A stretch of 64,000 nt of DNA from Coffea arabica (GCF_036785885.1 NC_092326.1:38898287-38962286), one strand, 5' to 3'; positions 22,227-35,060 are shown, counted from the first letter of the stretch. The notes: generated from the sequence alone by a model not told the origin. A program made the numbers and translations.

Positions 22227-22298
22227 TGACAAAACCAAGGACTTTTTTTTTTTTTTTTTGCCAACTACTCTAGAGGTAGTTGACAAAACCAAGGACTT
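22227..22298. repeat. Short T-tract insertion between 18-bp direct repeats
   Basis: TGACAAAACCAAGGACTT occurs at 22227-22244 and again at 22281-22298, identical over 18 bases. Between them are about 16 T residues and 20 bases that include the near-palindrome ACTCTAGAGGTAGT. It could be a tiny A-tailed retroinsertion on the minus strand. Alternatively it is a local duplication with T expansion, because GCCAACTA follows in both units. Confidence 0.6.
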
Positions 22299-22604
22299 GT
22301 TGCCAACTAAAAGCTAATTTTTTATAATCGATTCTTCAAAATCAAATTTTTTTGAATAACTCATATATTGTTAAAAAAGTTATTTTAATGAATGTACGAG
22401 TGCTCTTAAAAAAAAACTTAAACTTAATATTGACAAAAAAAAGGATAATTAATTTGTCTTTATGTGCTAATTAAATAATTTTTTGTTTAATAATTATTTA
22501 TTTTCATGAAGATTAAACGTTGGATGAGAAACAAAAAAAGTGGAATAGAGGCGAATTTGGAGTAGAGAGAGACTTGCAATTAAAAAAGTTATCTAACCTT
22601 TACA

Positions 22605-22677
22605 TTTTTTTTATCAGATGACAATAACTAGTATAATCTACTTCTACTCCTATTCTAGTCTACACTAGGGGGAGGCC
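22605..22677 (-). mobile_element. 3' fragment of a SINE
   Basis: Read on the minus strand it ends AGAATAGGAGTAGAAGTAG, then a TGTCATCTGATA-like stretch and an A run. The SINE at 54371-54662 ends with a closely similar AGAATAGAAGTAGAAGTAGG, then GACAATTGATA and an A tail. The same family is therefore likely; only its 3' end is present here. Confidence 0.5.
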
Positions 22678-23579
22678 TGACGGGACCTAGAAAAATTGAC
22701 AAGGATTGAACCACCGTCGGACCAGGATTTAGTAATTACGTTAAGTTATGAAGGATATTTTTGTCTTCATGAAAAATAGGTTAGATCATAATCCAAGAGC
22801 AATTCAAAACGTGCTCCTCACTTTCAGCCTTGTTAGGCCCAAAAAAAATATAATTAAAATTTTAAAATCAATTGAAGACACAATAAAATAAGTTTTTGAA
22901 AATCAAAAACTGAAATCATGTTTCTAAAATCAGTCGAGGACAATTATCCAAAAAAAAAAAAAATCAGTTGAGAACAAGCCCAAGTGTAGTCAACCAGTCT
23001 CCGTTTGTAAAAGTTTTATCGGTAATACTGTAACATGTTTGGATTTGTAGTCTTTCTTGACCACTGCCGTTATTTTCTATTTTTCTACTTGGATTCAGTA
23101 TAATGGGCTGACTTAAAACCTACCCCACAAATAAACTTTGTCAGGCCTTTCTCTAAACCTTCCAATCCAACCCGTCCCTAACCATTTATTGGGTCGGCAG
23201 TGGGTTATTAGTTCAAATCCGGACCATTTAAAACCCACATTGTTACATTCTAAAAGCCCGATGCAATAAAGGTAGATTGGTGCAAGTGGATTGGACTTTA
23301 ATCCATGTCAGTCTCTAACGTGGGCCGTGACCCGATCCGGTACTTCAAAGAAATATGTCCAGATGTTTTAGTAGGTTATTAATTTGACTATGGATCAATT
23401 ATCAATGATCCTATTTTCCATTTAGCAAATTGCATTTGCAGATTTGTAAACAGCGTAGATGAGTTGTTTGTTCTATCATAGTAATTGTCACATTTATGAG
23501 ATATACATTAGAGTTCAATATGAGCTTTTCATTACTCTTAAAAATAATTATAGAGCAAAATATTAAATACTTTATTCTC
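22678..23579. other. Intergenic DNA
   Basis: AT-rich, with no supported gene. A phrase ATGTTTGGATTTGTAG near 23034 may be a further fragment of the GTTTGGATTG MITE family. Confidence 0.4.
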
Positions 23580-23862
23580 TTTTTTTTTTTTTTTTTTTTT
23601 TGCTAACGAAGTGGGTGTTCGGGTCAATCCTGACGGGGCTCGACTAATCCCACTCCGCCCTGGGAGGAGAGGCCCTATCCCCCCGAACACGATAACCACA
23701 GGACTCGGACCATTGCGGGTATTGGACACCAGCTCCTAAGGAGGCTTGCTGAGACCAACCGAGTTGCCTGTGAGAGACAGACAATTTGTTGGGAGGTTAG
23801 GGGGAGACAAGGGTTGAACCTCTGACCTCCCACCCTATCAGGAGAGGTGGTGACCACTGAGC
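23580..23862 (-). mobile_element. tRNA-derived SINE with A tail
   Basis: On the minus strand the element starts near GCTCAGTGGTCACCACC (A-box-like), has AGAGGTTCAACCCTTG (B-box-like), runs about 280 bases and ends in an A tail (T tract 23580-23601 on +). It is GC-rich compared with its surroundings. Imperfect 11-base direct repeats flank it: TACTTTATTCT at 23568-23578 and TACTATATTCT at 23868-23878. Small open frames across it are not genes. Confidence 0.75.
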
Positions 23863-23878
23863 TTTTTTACTATATTCT

Positions 23879-25451
23879 GTTTAGGTAGAAACTTTTGCTA
23901 AATGACATCAAATGATTAAAACAAAATAAGTCCATTATATGCACATATACAAATTACATGTTTGAACTCCTTAACTTATGTTACTCTAGTGAAAAATTCA
24001 TTCTGCTTTCTCTTTCATAATATAAGAAAGGCCAATAAATTTGATTTGACACTGCATTAAAATTTTCGACATTTTATACAATTAAAATAACTAAAACACT
24101 CGCGTTCCCAATTCTAGTACCAATATTTTTCTTAAACTTGTTATTGCTATGATTTACATCAAAAACCCTTTTTTTTCATTTTTTTTCCTACCGTATATTT
24201 CTCCACTCCTTGTTTATTAGATGCTTTGTGAGAGATTTCAGCCAAATTGAGTGTGTTTGTCAACTTAATTAAGACAAACTCATTGTTGGGTGCCTAAAAC
24301 TAGTTAATGGTTACTTACATCCCTTGTGAGCACAGCTAGCAAAAATAAACTTTTATCCCTCACAAATTGGTTTTTTTTTTTGTTTTTTTTCCTTTTAAAG
24401 TGATATATATATATATACATATATACATATCTTCATTGTGACATCCCATGCATTTTGCATGTATATAATTTTTTACAAACTGAAGCATGTCTCACTCACT
24501 AACCAAGATGCATGAAATACTTAAGAACACTTATAATATATAACAGCCACGTCAAAATGTCCAAATTGTTGTTCCTTAGGCATTAATTATAGATAACTTG
24601 AAGTGATTGGATTTCTTTTCTATCTTTCTGTTTTTGGTTTTAAGTTGTCTAATGGATTCACAAGCAAAAAGATATCATATAGTTCGAAACCCAACTTCAC
24701 AAGAAATGCAGTATGAATTAGCTAGCTCTCATGCTTTTTAGTTTTGGTAGTGCTTGCTAAAGGAAAGTTATTTGAGATCGACTTCTTCTGCTCTTCATAT
24801 AAACTTCGAAAATAGAGCCAAATTCATCATTAGATTTGAGTGTTTGTGTTTTTTCTTGTTTTAATTGCATTGGCTGTGTCGTTGGAGCTATCAATACTTT
24901 TCTCCATCTCTTTTTGTCCCTTTTCTCACGTAAGTTGAAGAACTCAATTACGAAGAAAGGCATTTCTACTGAGCAAAAAGGGGGTCTCTTTTTGAAAAAA
25001 AATAATAATGGGGGGAAGAGGTGATGGTGATTTTTCCTCCCCAGTGACAAAACAGAAAGTTTCAAGAAATCATAGAACTTGCTAACCCTCCAATTCAAGC
25101 AATGATGACTGTAATTTTGACCAACATGAGTTCCTCCAGAGCTGATTCTTGCAACTTTGGTTACTACGGTGGCGGAGCTCGGTGAGAGCAAGATTGTACA
25201 CTTAATATGAAATAAAAAAGAATTCTTTTTTGAGGTTTTTGTTCTAGCTACTTCCTATGATTCAATTAATAGGACCATAGTAGAGATACTTAAAAGAAAG
25301 AAATTGGTTTGGTTGTTTAGAGATGACTAGTTTCCAAATTATAGGGGGACAATGTTAAAGTATTTTTTAAAATTGAGAGGGGACAATTGTGAAAGAAATC
25401 TAAAATTTTTTAAAATTTTCAACCCTATTCTGTGATTTTTGTAAAGTTGAG
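23879..25451. other. Intergenic DNA with simple repeats
   Basis: A TA/TATACA run lies at 24403-24431. A minus-strand open frame at 24757-25191 lacks an ATG at its upstream end and is not supported as a gene. No RNA gene was recognised. Confidence 0.45.
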
Positions 25452-25516
25452 GAGGGAGTTTGGATGGGGGGTTGTGGGGAGGAGGAGGAGGAGGAGGAGA
25501 GGGGGCCGGGGGGACA
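25452..25516 (+). repeat. G-rich purine tract with quadruplex potential
   Basis: The stretch runs from GTTTGGATGGGGGGTTGTGG through seven or more GAG units to GGGGGCCGGGGGGAC. It stands out sharply in AT-rich surroundings. Several G3-G6 runs and many GG steps could form quadruplexes. Confidence 0.75.
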
Positions 25517-26261
25517 GTTGCCCACCTGATATCACATCACTGGGTTGCTATTGCCAATCAGTTTTTGGGTTGCATTCATTGTAAATGGATCAATCAACTT
25601 GAGAAGAAATTACGAGTAATTCTCCTGAATTTGCTAACATCAAAACCAACATTCTCCTTTATTCTAATGCCCCGAAGGCTGTAGCAAAAGCAAACAGAAC
25701 CAGGTACTGCAAAGAAAATAGACCATAGAGATTTCCAACTTTTGTTTGTTTTCATCGTTGTCATTTGCTTCTTTCAGGTACTTTTGAGGCTTCCGACATA
25801 TTCTAAATCGGTGTCATTACTTGGAAACAAATCCATCCAATTCAATACAATTGAATTTGCCAGCTTGTACGCCTGATTCAAGTGGAAGCTTGAAAGTGGG
25901 ATGGCGCAAAGAAGTGTGCTTATAGTTATGGCGCTGGTGGGTAGCCTTGTCTGGTCTTCAGGTTCAAGGTTGATGAAAACTACGTTATATTGATATAAAT
26001 CAAGAGTTAATCTTATATACACTTACAGTTATTGCAGACATTGTCATTTTAAAAGTTAAAAGGCATAAATAAAACTCTGGCAATCCTTCTTTGTACTGTT
26101 TAAGATTTATCAAGGGATGGGATGGATAAATCTAAAATATAGGGAAGAATTTAGGAAAGGATAAGGATGAATTTGGAAGAACTTCTTTTGTCCCTAATGT
26201 CAAATTATATGTCAGTTAGGGCAATTTTAGAAGATCAAGTGTCACAAATTCTAACTTTAAT

Positions 26262-26382
26262 GTACACAGAGCTCGAACACGTTAAGTGCGCGGAGGAATC
26301 GAGCGGAACGAAGACTCGAACTTCTTGTGACCTCAAGGTTCACTGGTGAGAGGCGCTGCCGCTGGACCATTCACGCGGGCTC
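26262..26382 (-). mobile_element. tRNA-like head of a SINE
   Basis: On the minus strand the sequence starts GAGCCCGCGTGAATGGTCC. It has an A box TGGTCCAGCGGC (+ 26358-26369) and a B box AGTTCGAGTCTTC (+ 26310-26322) 36 bases apart, as in tRNA-derived SINEs. There is no acceptor-stem pairing that would make it a functional tRNA, and no A tail was seen, so it is a fragment. Confidence 0.6.
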
Positions 26383-29011
26383 AATTACTAGTTTATTGGT
26401 TGGAATATATATATACATATAGCACCATTGAAACACAACAATGTTGTCTAGTATTTTGAAACTGAAAATGTACACAAAAATGCACGAGTGTTAGAAACAT
26501 GTGTGGAGATAGGCAAAACTGTAAATGAATGCTAGTGTCAAGTTTCATCACCACTCCCGGCCATTCAAGAAATTGTTTAAGATGAAACCAAGAAATGAGG
26601 AGGTGTGTTGGAAGTTGTGAGCAAAAACCCTTCATGGAAGGCTAGCAGAGGCTTCCCCCATTTTGACTATCAGCAAGAAAATGTTCTTCAAATTGAATGA
26701 CTTTTCTTTAAAAAAAAAAAAAAAAAAAAAGGACTTTTGCTTCCTTCTAGATGGTGTGATGATTACTTCTCAAGTGTATTAACCCCTCGAGGCTAATCCC
26801 AGTTGTGCTTTAATCAAGCAAAACAAAATGGTCAGCTGTTATAATGAGTCAAGATTGACAGCATCGATCTTCGATCACCTCAGAATCATTCAGCCCAATA
26901 AAAATGGAAAAGAGAAAAAACAGAAAGAGAGAGAGAGAGAGAGAGAGATGGAGAAAAAGGAGAACACACCAACCCCACAGAAGATGCATATGCCTATAGA
27001 TTTATTTCGTATGCATTTGTTTGAAGTAGAATCTTCGACATCTATTTGTGCACTTCACCTCTGAAGTTTTCTTCTGAAAGTAGCTTTCAGGGCTGGCAAA
27101 TTGGACCAAGTCTAATGGATCAACCTCACTAGGCAAATGCTTGAATCAATCCTCATCAGCACGTATATCATTTTTGGCAAAGAAAACATTAATCAGTTTA
27201 CTTGATGAAGTAGAAGTTTAAATTCTGCAACAGCACTTTCCAGGTGAAATAATCAAGCTCTCAAGAAATAAAGGACTCCCACACAAATCGTCCAAGATGT
27301 CTTGAGCTGTACAGTTAGAATTTTTTTGCAGTAGCTGCTAAATTTCAATAATCATTTTCACAAGACACGAAGGGGTCATTTTTAACGTAATGATGTGTTT
27401 TGATTAGTCATACAAGTTTCTTATTTTCTAATTATCAATACTTATTCAGATGATGACATCAAGTGAGCCCCATAATCGAGACACCTGGTTTCTTCTCACT
27501 GTTTTTCGTTAAAAGTCATTAGAAAAAATTTTTAAAAAAAAAAGTATTGTTGATAGCATCTAGGGATGGCAACAGGCAGATAAAATCCGATATTCACGTG
27601 TAAAAATTCGATAATCAATTTGATTAGATGATGGATGAATTATTCATTAAGATTTACTAACATTATGATATATATATATATATATAATATTTGAATTTTA
27701 AATTCAAATTTAAATTATGTGCTCTATATATATATATATATATGTGTAAATGTTCTCTCAAGACTCAATTTACAGCCCAATGGCGCATAGGACTAACACA
27801 ACCCATGACACAGCCCAATAGGCAATATGCCGTAAGAGCATTCCTAACACTCAATCTCAAATTTTTATTCTAATGGAATATTTTTATTTTAGTGTCATCA
27901 ATTTTTAGTTCGTCAAAAGTTAGTTTTCAGATTTTTAAACTATTTAGATGCGTGTATTTTTATTTCATGAACGATTTAACAAGTTTAAGTACTGAATAGA
28001 GGGTACTGGATGGTTAATCTAAACCTACGAGTAAATACCTTTAATAATAAAATAAAACTCGTTTGCTTACGCGTTAGGATTTCGTTCGATACTTGTCTAA
28101 ATGGATAAGAGTTTAATAAAAAGGATTTCGAAAGATACCCTATCCACTGTTTTCCCTATTAATATATATGGTATTTCCTTTGTAACTTTTGCAAAAGTGC
28201 ATGAACAAAATGAAATCCTATCATCAAAAAGAATGATACCGTTTTTAACTATAGCATTTGTATGATCATATTTTCGTTTCTACCATAGATGTAAATTGAC
28301 CACTAACCAAAAAATCTTCACTTCATCGAACTGTAATCTCATTGTCTGCGGACATTATTTTGGCTGACATATCAGAGCCCCGCCGCCTTGCCGAAGGTAC
28401 AGCGGCCAAGGGAGTTGGAGATTTGGACATGTTTGATAAAGCTGAAGATAGTTACTTGGGACAATGACCTCACCTGAGTTACATTACCAAACGAAAATGT
28501 GCACAACATTGACATCCAACCTAAAGTAAACAACAGAAATGCCTAGAAAATTCGAGTTCTTCATCTGTTTGATATTTAATTACTTTTTATTAAGTGTATC
28601 TCCTATAATTTCTGTTCCTAATATTGTAGAATCGAGCCACATTGGAGTACTTCAGAATTCGTACGTTTCTATTGAAGGAGATATTAAAAGTGTGCATGTA
28701 TGGACGCCAACAAAATTTTTAGGCATGTCCCCACTCCCATTAGGGCTTAACTTGTGATGATGACATTACACAACCAACACCATAAAATGGAAATCTCCTA
28801 TGAACGAACTTTGCGTCTGTGTTTAAATACTTGTAAACAGGAGGAACTACTGCTAATTTTACTTGGCACGTTGGTTTATATTCGCCCAGTTATCACCAGT
28901 AACTTGTATAATTTTCTCTTTAGATTTTTTGACGAAAGGAAGCACTGTCCTTTTCCTTGATACATCGGAATTTGAACCCTCGACTTAGTGTACATGTACA
29001 AAAGATTTAAG
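26383..29011. other. Intergenic DNA with simple repeats
   Basis: It holds an A tract at 26710-26731, a (GA)n run at about 26926-26949 and (TA)n runs at about 27669-27686 and 27727-27742. At 27562, TAGGGATGGCAACAGGCAG resembles the terminal sequence of a widespread non-autonomous plant DNA element; its other end was not found. No gene is supported. Confidence 0.45.
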
Positions 29012-29153
29012 AGACTCTTTTTGATCCGGTGGTGGTTCAGTTCCCTCCGACTTATCCCCGAGTCTCCTTAGGGCCGCTCCCTTTCCCTTAGTGTAGGATA
29101 GATTAGGTTTATCACCTCCGGCAAAAAAAAAAAAAAAAAGACTCTTTCTGATC
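29012..29153 (+). mobile_element. 5'-truncated SINE with target-site duplication
   Basis: The insert 29027-29138 is about 112 bases and ends TCACCTCCGGC followed by about 17 A. It is flanked by AGACTCTTTTTGATC (29012-29026) and AGACTCTTTCTGATC (29139-29153), 14 of 15 identical. This is the hallmark of an RNA-mediated insertion. No pol III boxes were seen, so the 5' end is probably missing. Confidence 0.75.
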
Positions 29154-30731
29154 ACTGGATCAAAACTCATCGGATCAAAAACCTAGTATCACGGGAAGAA
29201 GTTTTATCTTGATCACAGACTAGGGCAAATACAGTGGTTGATCGGATGCTGTGCTATTCAACAAGCGACTCTTGGACAATGGTAACTGGTAAGTAGTAAC
29301 TTGGTGGGGGCACCAAAACGGAGTTACTTATCATGGATAGATAGCTTAGGAAGTGGGGATACTTGAGCTTGTTGGCTTTTCAACAAAAAAGGGATTAACA
29401 GAGATAATTGTAGTTCTGTCGGCAATCCTCTAATTTATGCCAAAGTCTTGTGTGCTGCATTCGTGGTCCACTGTACGTACTTGATGATCATTAAACCTTC
29501 TTCTTTCCCATCATGCGAGCCCTATTGATATTTTAGCATCAAAAGGCCTAATTGGCCGTCCATTTTGTTAGCATGATACCTCTTTTGAATCAATCAAATC
29601 AAGTCTTCATCATCTACATACCTTAGTTTGTTCACTATGATGAACAAGTCATTTCAATCAGTTTTGGGCGCCATTTTGTGCTAAATCTTATGCATACTTG
29701 ATTATGCTTTGTTGACTTGAAGGATTTGCAAGGCACCTAAGGTCTCGCCCATAAGCTAGCTAGTTGTGTAGACAGTTTTATTCTTCTTCTTGGCATGCTT
29801 ACAAGCATACCCGGCCCCTTTTGCAAGAAGCTCTTTGATTTTGTTTGTTTGCCTTGTGTTTGAAATGAAATTGAAACCATATATTCATGAGTTCCTGAAT
29901 ATTACATCCTGTATAGGTAGTTTGAAGTTGAAACTATTATCCAATGAGCTGCTTGCAAATGAAAATTAGTAAAAGATTCAAATAATCTGGAATTACAATG
30001 AGTTCATTCCTCCAACCCAAAAAAGAAAACAGTTCATTCTATTTCTCTCGATTTGGTTTAGGAAAGGAGATATTAAAAAAATCAGTAATTCATTATCCTT
30101 TTTTTCAAAAAAAAAAAAAGAAGAAGTTAGATGTATGTTTAATTGCTCGATAGTGATTTATAACTAAGAAATAAATTGCAAAACAGGCGAAACTCAATTG
30201 AATTACGAAAAGTAGAAATCAATCTCATACGTAGCTTGGTATGTAGTGGTTAAAATGAAGCACTTTAATAACCGAATTTCAATGAGTAAACAATCGTGAA
30301 TGAAAACATACAATGGTTGTACTCAACTTTTCTAGGATAAGAAGGTGGAATTAGAACTTTGATTCTCATTTTCCTCCAAAACTATAATATTTCCGATTAA
30401 TGAAAATACATATACCTATTGCACCAGAGAGGAGGGATAGATTGGATGATATGCGAGAAAGGAGTAAGCCAGAGATTTTAAATTTGAAATCTCCTACTTA
30501 ATTTGGTCTAGTGACAATTAGATTTGTAGAAGTTTCAAGTTACGAGAATTGAATTCACACTGATTCACTTTAAAATTTCTTTTTTTCACAATAAAAACTT
30601 GTAACATGTACAAGATAAAAATTTAAAATGGAGAGATGTAAATGCAGTCTCGTTTTTCCCGCACTTTGAAAACACAAACTGAAGCTATGGTTCAGTTTAT
30701 TCACTCTTTTGGTTAATGTTAAAGTAAAACA
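29154..30731. other. Intergenic DNA
   Basis: No supported gene; AT-rich unique-looking sequence. Confidence 0.5.
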
Positions 30732-30811
30732 AGTACCAATACGCATTTTCAGATAGCCGCTGCGGATTCTCTTATCAAAAAAAAAAAAAAAAAAGAGTAC
30801 CAATACGCATT
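30732..30811. mobile_element. Ultra-short A-tailed insertion between 16-bp direct repeats
   Basis: AGTACCAATACGCATT is found at 30732-30747 and 30796-30811, identical. The insert between (48 bases) has about 30 bases of body (CAGATAGCCGCTGCGGATTC and a few more) and an A tract of about 18. It looks like a severely 5'-truncated SINE or other A-tailed retroinsertion. Confidence 0.7.
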
Positions 30812-33800
30812 GGTCTTGCTATGAGTTTGTGTATTTCTGTCTTCAAAGGTTTAAAAGCCAATATACTTGGATGTTTTGGAACTTAATCAAATCATCCAAA
30901 TACGGTTCTACCCTCAATGAAAAACCAATGTTAATGCTCAAAATTTCATCAAACGAATTGATTTTCTTTCTTGCCTGCAATCATGGCATTGTTTTCTAGC
31001 CTTTTGACTCTCTATATATATATATCTATATATTTTAGGCTTCTTTCATAATTTATCACTAACACTTGTCTTCTTACCAACAATAGTAAGAAAATAAGTA
31101 GTATTTAATTAAGAAACGATTCAACAGTAACAAGTATTTGAGTTTTCCCCTTTTCGTTTTACCCCCATGGTCAATTTCTTTCCTGAAACACAAGCCTCAC
31201 CTGCCTATTTTAAAAAAATATTTGGAGACTGGAAAAATACAAAAAGTGGTTTCTTGGACCCATAGTCTATATTGCGATGTTAGGGGGGGAAAAAAGACTG
31301 GGATCATAATTAAAAAGTTGCATCGACTTTCTCACAATGTACTAATTTACTTTTGTACAAAAAAGTCCCGGCAAAACTCTTTTCAGGCTACATTTCCTTT
31401 AGGAAGAACACTCTTCCTTGCTTAATTCGTTGTCTTTGCTTCTTTTTTTTTTTTTTTTTTTCCTTTTAAGGTCGTAAATCAAATAGTTCAATTATTAAAT
31501 TAGTGCTTTGGCTAATTATTAAAATGCTCTCTAATCGATTACTGATAGGAATCTGATTTTAACTGCTGTGATTATTTGAAATAAAGCACCTCAGTGATTG
31601 GTAATTAATTAACACATGCATTCAGTCTAACTCATAATGTCCTTAATTAAGAAATAACGATCGAGAATAAATATTCAGTCCTAATCATCGATCAAACAAG
31701 AATTAATTCTAGTGTGCATGTCAACTATCAATATTATAGGCAGCAATTTAAAGTGGAACACGTTACAATAAGACCAAAGATAAGCAATTAGCTAGCCAAG
31801 TAAATGGTATGGAGGGTTGAAGAAATGTACTATTTCAACCCATGTCACCTTATAACTTGATATATTTGAGGGTTAGAATTAGGTTCTTCTCTATTGACCT
31901 GATCATTTGTCCACCTTTAAAGCATTAAAAACCCAAAACCATTTCAAGCCTAGACCGCGATTTCTAGCAGATTATGATGGTAAACGATTGTCAACATGAC
32001 ATTGTTTCAGCATTTGGTCCATGCTATTTTTTATGTTTTTATTTTTATTTTTATTTTTTTGGTTAAGGATAGCAGTACGTACTGAAACCACAACTAGAGA
32101 CTTCTTGCTCGAATGGATAATATAAGAATTTTGTTTGTTTCATATTCCAAAACTCAAGGTTTGATATATATAGGCTGTTAACTGCATTGATCAATTGTTT
32201 CTAAACATATATATATATAGCTGGACAAGGGTCCCAGACAATTTGCTTCAAAATTTTCTTTTTCTTTCAATTTTTTTTTTCCTTTTTCTTCCAATTGCTT
32301 CAACTTACTGCAAATGCGATCTTGGCTTCATTATCAAGGATCCCATCTAGAACTATGTATGTATTTTGTAGGAGCAAAACGCTTCCCAGTCTTTGGGGTG
32401 GCTAAGTGATCGAGAAAGTTTTATCCTCCAAAGAAGTGCCTAATGGCAGCAGCTGCCTTATTCTTGGGGAAATTTTTTACTTGGAAACCGCACTAGGATT
32501 ACCAAGGCTCCTAATTAATTGAGGATTTCTTAGGTTAAAACTGTCAACTTATATGTAAGTTGAATTGAATTAAAACCCTTTGCTTTAAGAGCCAAGTATA
32601 GCCATTTTAAGTATAGCAATAATAATTAGGCATTACATTAATAAAACTAAGCTGGTGGACTTGCAAAAAAAAGAAAACTAAAATAGTGGACCTTGAGTTG
32701 GGCAGGGAGAGGCCGCTTTTAAGCTTTTAATTTTCCTCCAGAGTCTAGATTCAACAGAATTTGTATATCATCACTTGTTAATTTCAAAATTATTGAAAGC
32801 TTCATTTTCTTGAAAATTTATTCAAGTCTAATGACTCCACCTCCCTACTGCAATAACTTATGTGCTTTCATCGAAATATTTGCCCGTCCTCAACTAAGGA
32901 ATTAAAGAACACTAAAAGAGAAAAGAATTTTATACATCTTATTCTTAAGTAGGGGAAGGATGAAATTAAAGGAACAGAGAGGAAGAAGAAGGGGAATTGA
33001 ACTCAAAATTACCTCTTATACCTAACTCTTAACTTTAATCATTAAATCAACGTCTCTTCTTCGATGACAACTTTATATATTGTTACTTCCTGCAAGCAAA
33101 TATTTCTTAGATGAACAAGAAACCAAAGATATAAACGCGATGAATGGAACTTAGCTCCTAAATCTTCTTATTTAGCGATTTCGCTGTTTTGAGTTTGCTC
33201 CTGAGGGACAGGGCTAAGAAATGCAAAACATAGCAAATGCACGAGTAAAAAGTAAGCTTGGCTATATATAGCCGGCTACGTCTGCATGGCCATTGGCCAC
33301 CTTATAGTTTGCTTCGGTGCAACATGAATAACATTATTCCTATTGATAAAACACAATTGTCAAAGATCTCTCAGAAGGATAAAAGTAAAAACTGAATTAA
33401 TGGGATTCTAAAGTCTAGGCTGATATAATTCTATCGAAGGCCTTTCTCTAGATGCCATGATCAATTTAGTTGCATCAGTATGACGAGAGGTATTCTTAAA
33501 AAGGGTAATGATGCAGGGTGAAACCAATTTCAACGTTTTTGGAAAGCATGATTTGAGGACTGGTTATGTTCCCCTTTCTTTGTCTTTGCTTTTTCACGTG
33601 ATTTCCTCCAAAGAAACAAAGGGAAAAGAAGAAGAAAGATCATTTTACGTGCTTTGTAAAGTTTTTTTGCCACAGAAACAACGAGAGAGAAAGGCTATAG
33701 GGGGTGAAATATCATGAAAGTAGACACATCCAATCATCACCATCTTCGTTGACACCAAGAAATTGACTCTTTAAAGTAACGGTTGAGTGAAGAAAAGATA

Positions 33801-35028
33801 TGCCACAGCACATTGTCTTGTACCCTCACTTAGATTAGGGGCACAAGACAGCCCTTAGCAATTTCTTCATCCAACCTGTGTATGTAATTCTTTATTTTTA
33901 TTTTGCATCTACACCAAAAGCATATGTTGGATTATTCCAATGGTACAAATATCAAAGATAAGATATTTAGAAAAGCTTATAGTAATATATTCGATGTTTA
34001 ACCTAAAAGAAAATTGTTGGGTGGTGGGAAGGTTCAAAAAAAGGTTCAAAACATTAAAAAAAAAAAACTAAAATAAAATTAATGTTTAATGTTTCATATT
34101 TAATACACAAAAATTCTGTTGGAGTTTGTTTGCTTGTCTTAGTGGAAGAGTGAGAAAGAAAAAGAGGAATGGAGGGAAAGATGATGGTCTTTATGTAGAA
34201 TTCTAAAGCAAGATATGATGGAGGTCTTCTGCAAAATCATTAGGCTTTGCTTTACATGTCCAGAGATTATCATTCATTTACCTCTAATGGCATTTCTTTT
34301 CCCCCTTAAAGGAACACCTGTTCACAGAATATTTCATTGTATATTACATTTCTAAAATTAGAGCTACAGGTATGCAAACTTTACATGCCGACACCCTCTT
34401 TTGGCATCTCCTCCTTACATACGGCAACCTAAAAGGTAGATCAAATTAACCAGTGTAGACTGTCGACAATTAAAAATTTTCTACAATCCCTTTTTCTTTT
34501 TTTCTTTTTCCATTCCTTTTTGAATTACACACGACTTGTTATTACCAAAATTTTTTTTTTCTTGTATCCCTTTTAAAATTATGTCTTGAATAGACTTTTG
34601 TGACCATTAACAAATGTACAATTGAGTATATAGAAGTGAAATAAAAGCTAGATGTTGACTCCAAGTGTAAGGGAAATGTGGGATTATATCAGTCATTATT
34701 GTTATTGTTATCACCCTATTAATTTATCCTTTTACCCTAGGAATAGCTAAGATGAGTAACTTGTTTAAAGGGACATGTCTTTTTTCCATATATATAGTAC
34801 AGCCTGAGAGCAAAGAAATTTTAGAAAAATAGTAAAGGTTTTGTGCATCATGTACCACCACTAGCACAGCTATGAGGGTTTTATTTGTAATAAAATCCTT
34901 GATTAAAGAAGAGTGTCAATCAAGTTGAGATCAATGGTTGAAGGACAAGGATTTGAAGCTGATATAGCACTCAATGAGACCCTGTGGTCCTTTTATGAGT
35001 AAACTCCAAGTTAATATTCCAGCACAGT

Positions 35029-35031
<3 letters not shown>
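30812..35031. other. Intergenic DNA upstream of the MYB gene
   Basis: About 4 kb of AT-rich sequence with T tracts (31442-31460) and TA runs (31014-31024, 32205-32218). A 14-base palindrome GGCTATATATAGCC lies at 33260-33273. No gene is supported. The part closest to 35280 would hold the MYB promoter. Confidence 0.5.

Positions 35032-35059
<28 letters not shown>
35032..35059. repeat. (CT)n microsatellite upstream of MYB
   Basis: Fourteen uninterrupted CT units lie about 220 bases upstream of the TATA box. CT tracts are common near plant promoters. Confidence 0.9.

Positions 35060-35060
<1 letters not shown>

Noticed and set aside
24757..25191. Minus-strand open frame of 144 codons
   Set aside because: It begins with TTG, has no ATG near its upstream end, lies over homopolymer-rich sequence and shows no family motif.
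26262..26382. Possible tRNA gene on the minus strand
   Set aside because: A and B boxes are present, but the acceptor stem and overall tRNA fold are not; it fits a SINE head better.
26700..26750. A tract of about 21 flanked by GACTTTTCTT and GACTTTTGCTT
   Set aside because: The repeats are short, imperfect and low in complexity; slippage explains it as well as an A-tail insertion.
27562..28140. Possible DNA transposon starting TAGGGATGGCAACAGG
   Set aside because: The matching inverted right end (GTTGCCATCCC) was not found, so boundaries and identity are unsupported.
28539..28757. 72-codon ATG frame with a hydrophobic start like a signal peptide
   Set aside because: No recognised family, promoter or homologue known to me; a chance frame in AT-rich DNA is likelier.
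34934..35002. 22-codon ATG frame upstream of MYB
   Set aside because: Too short and unlike any peptide family I know.
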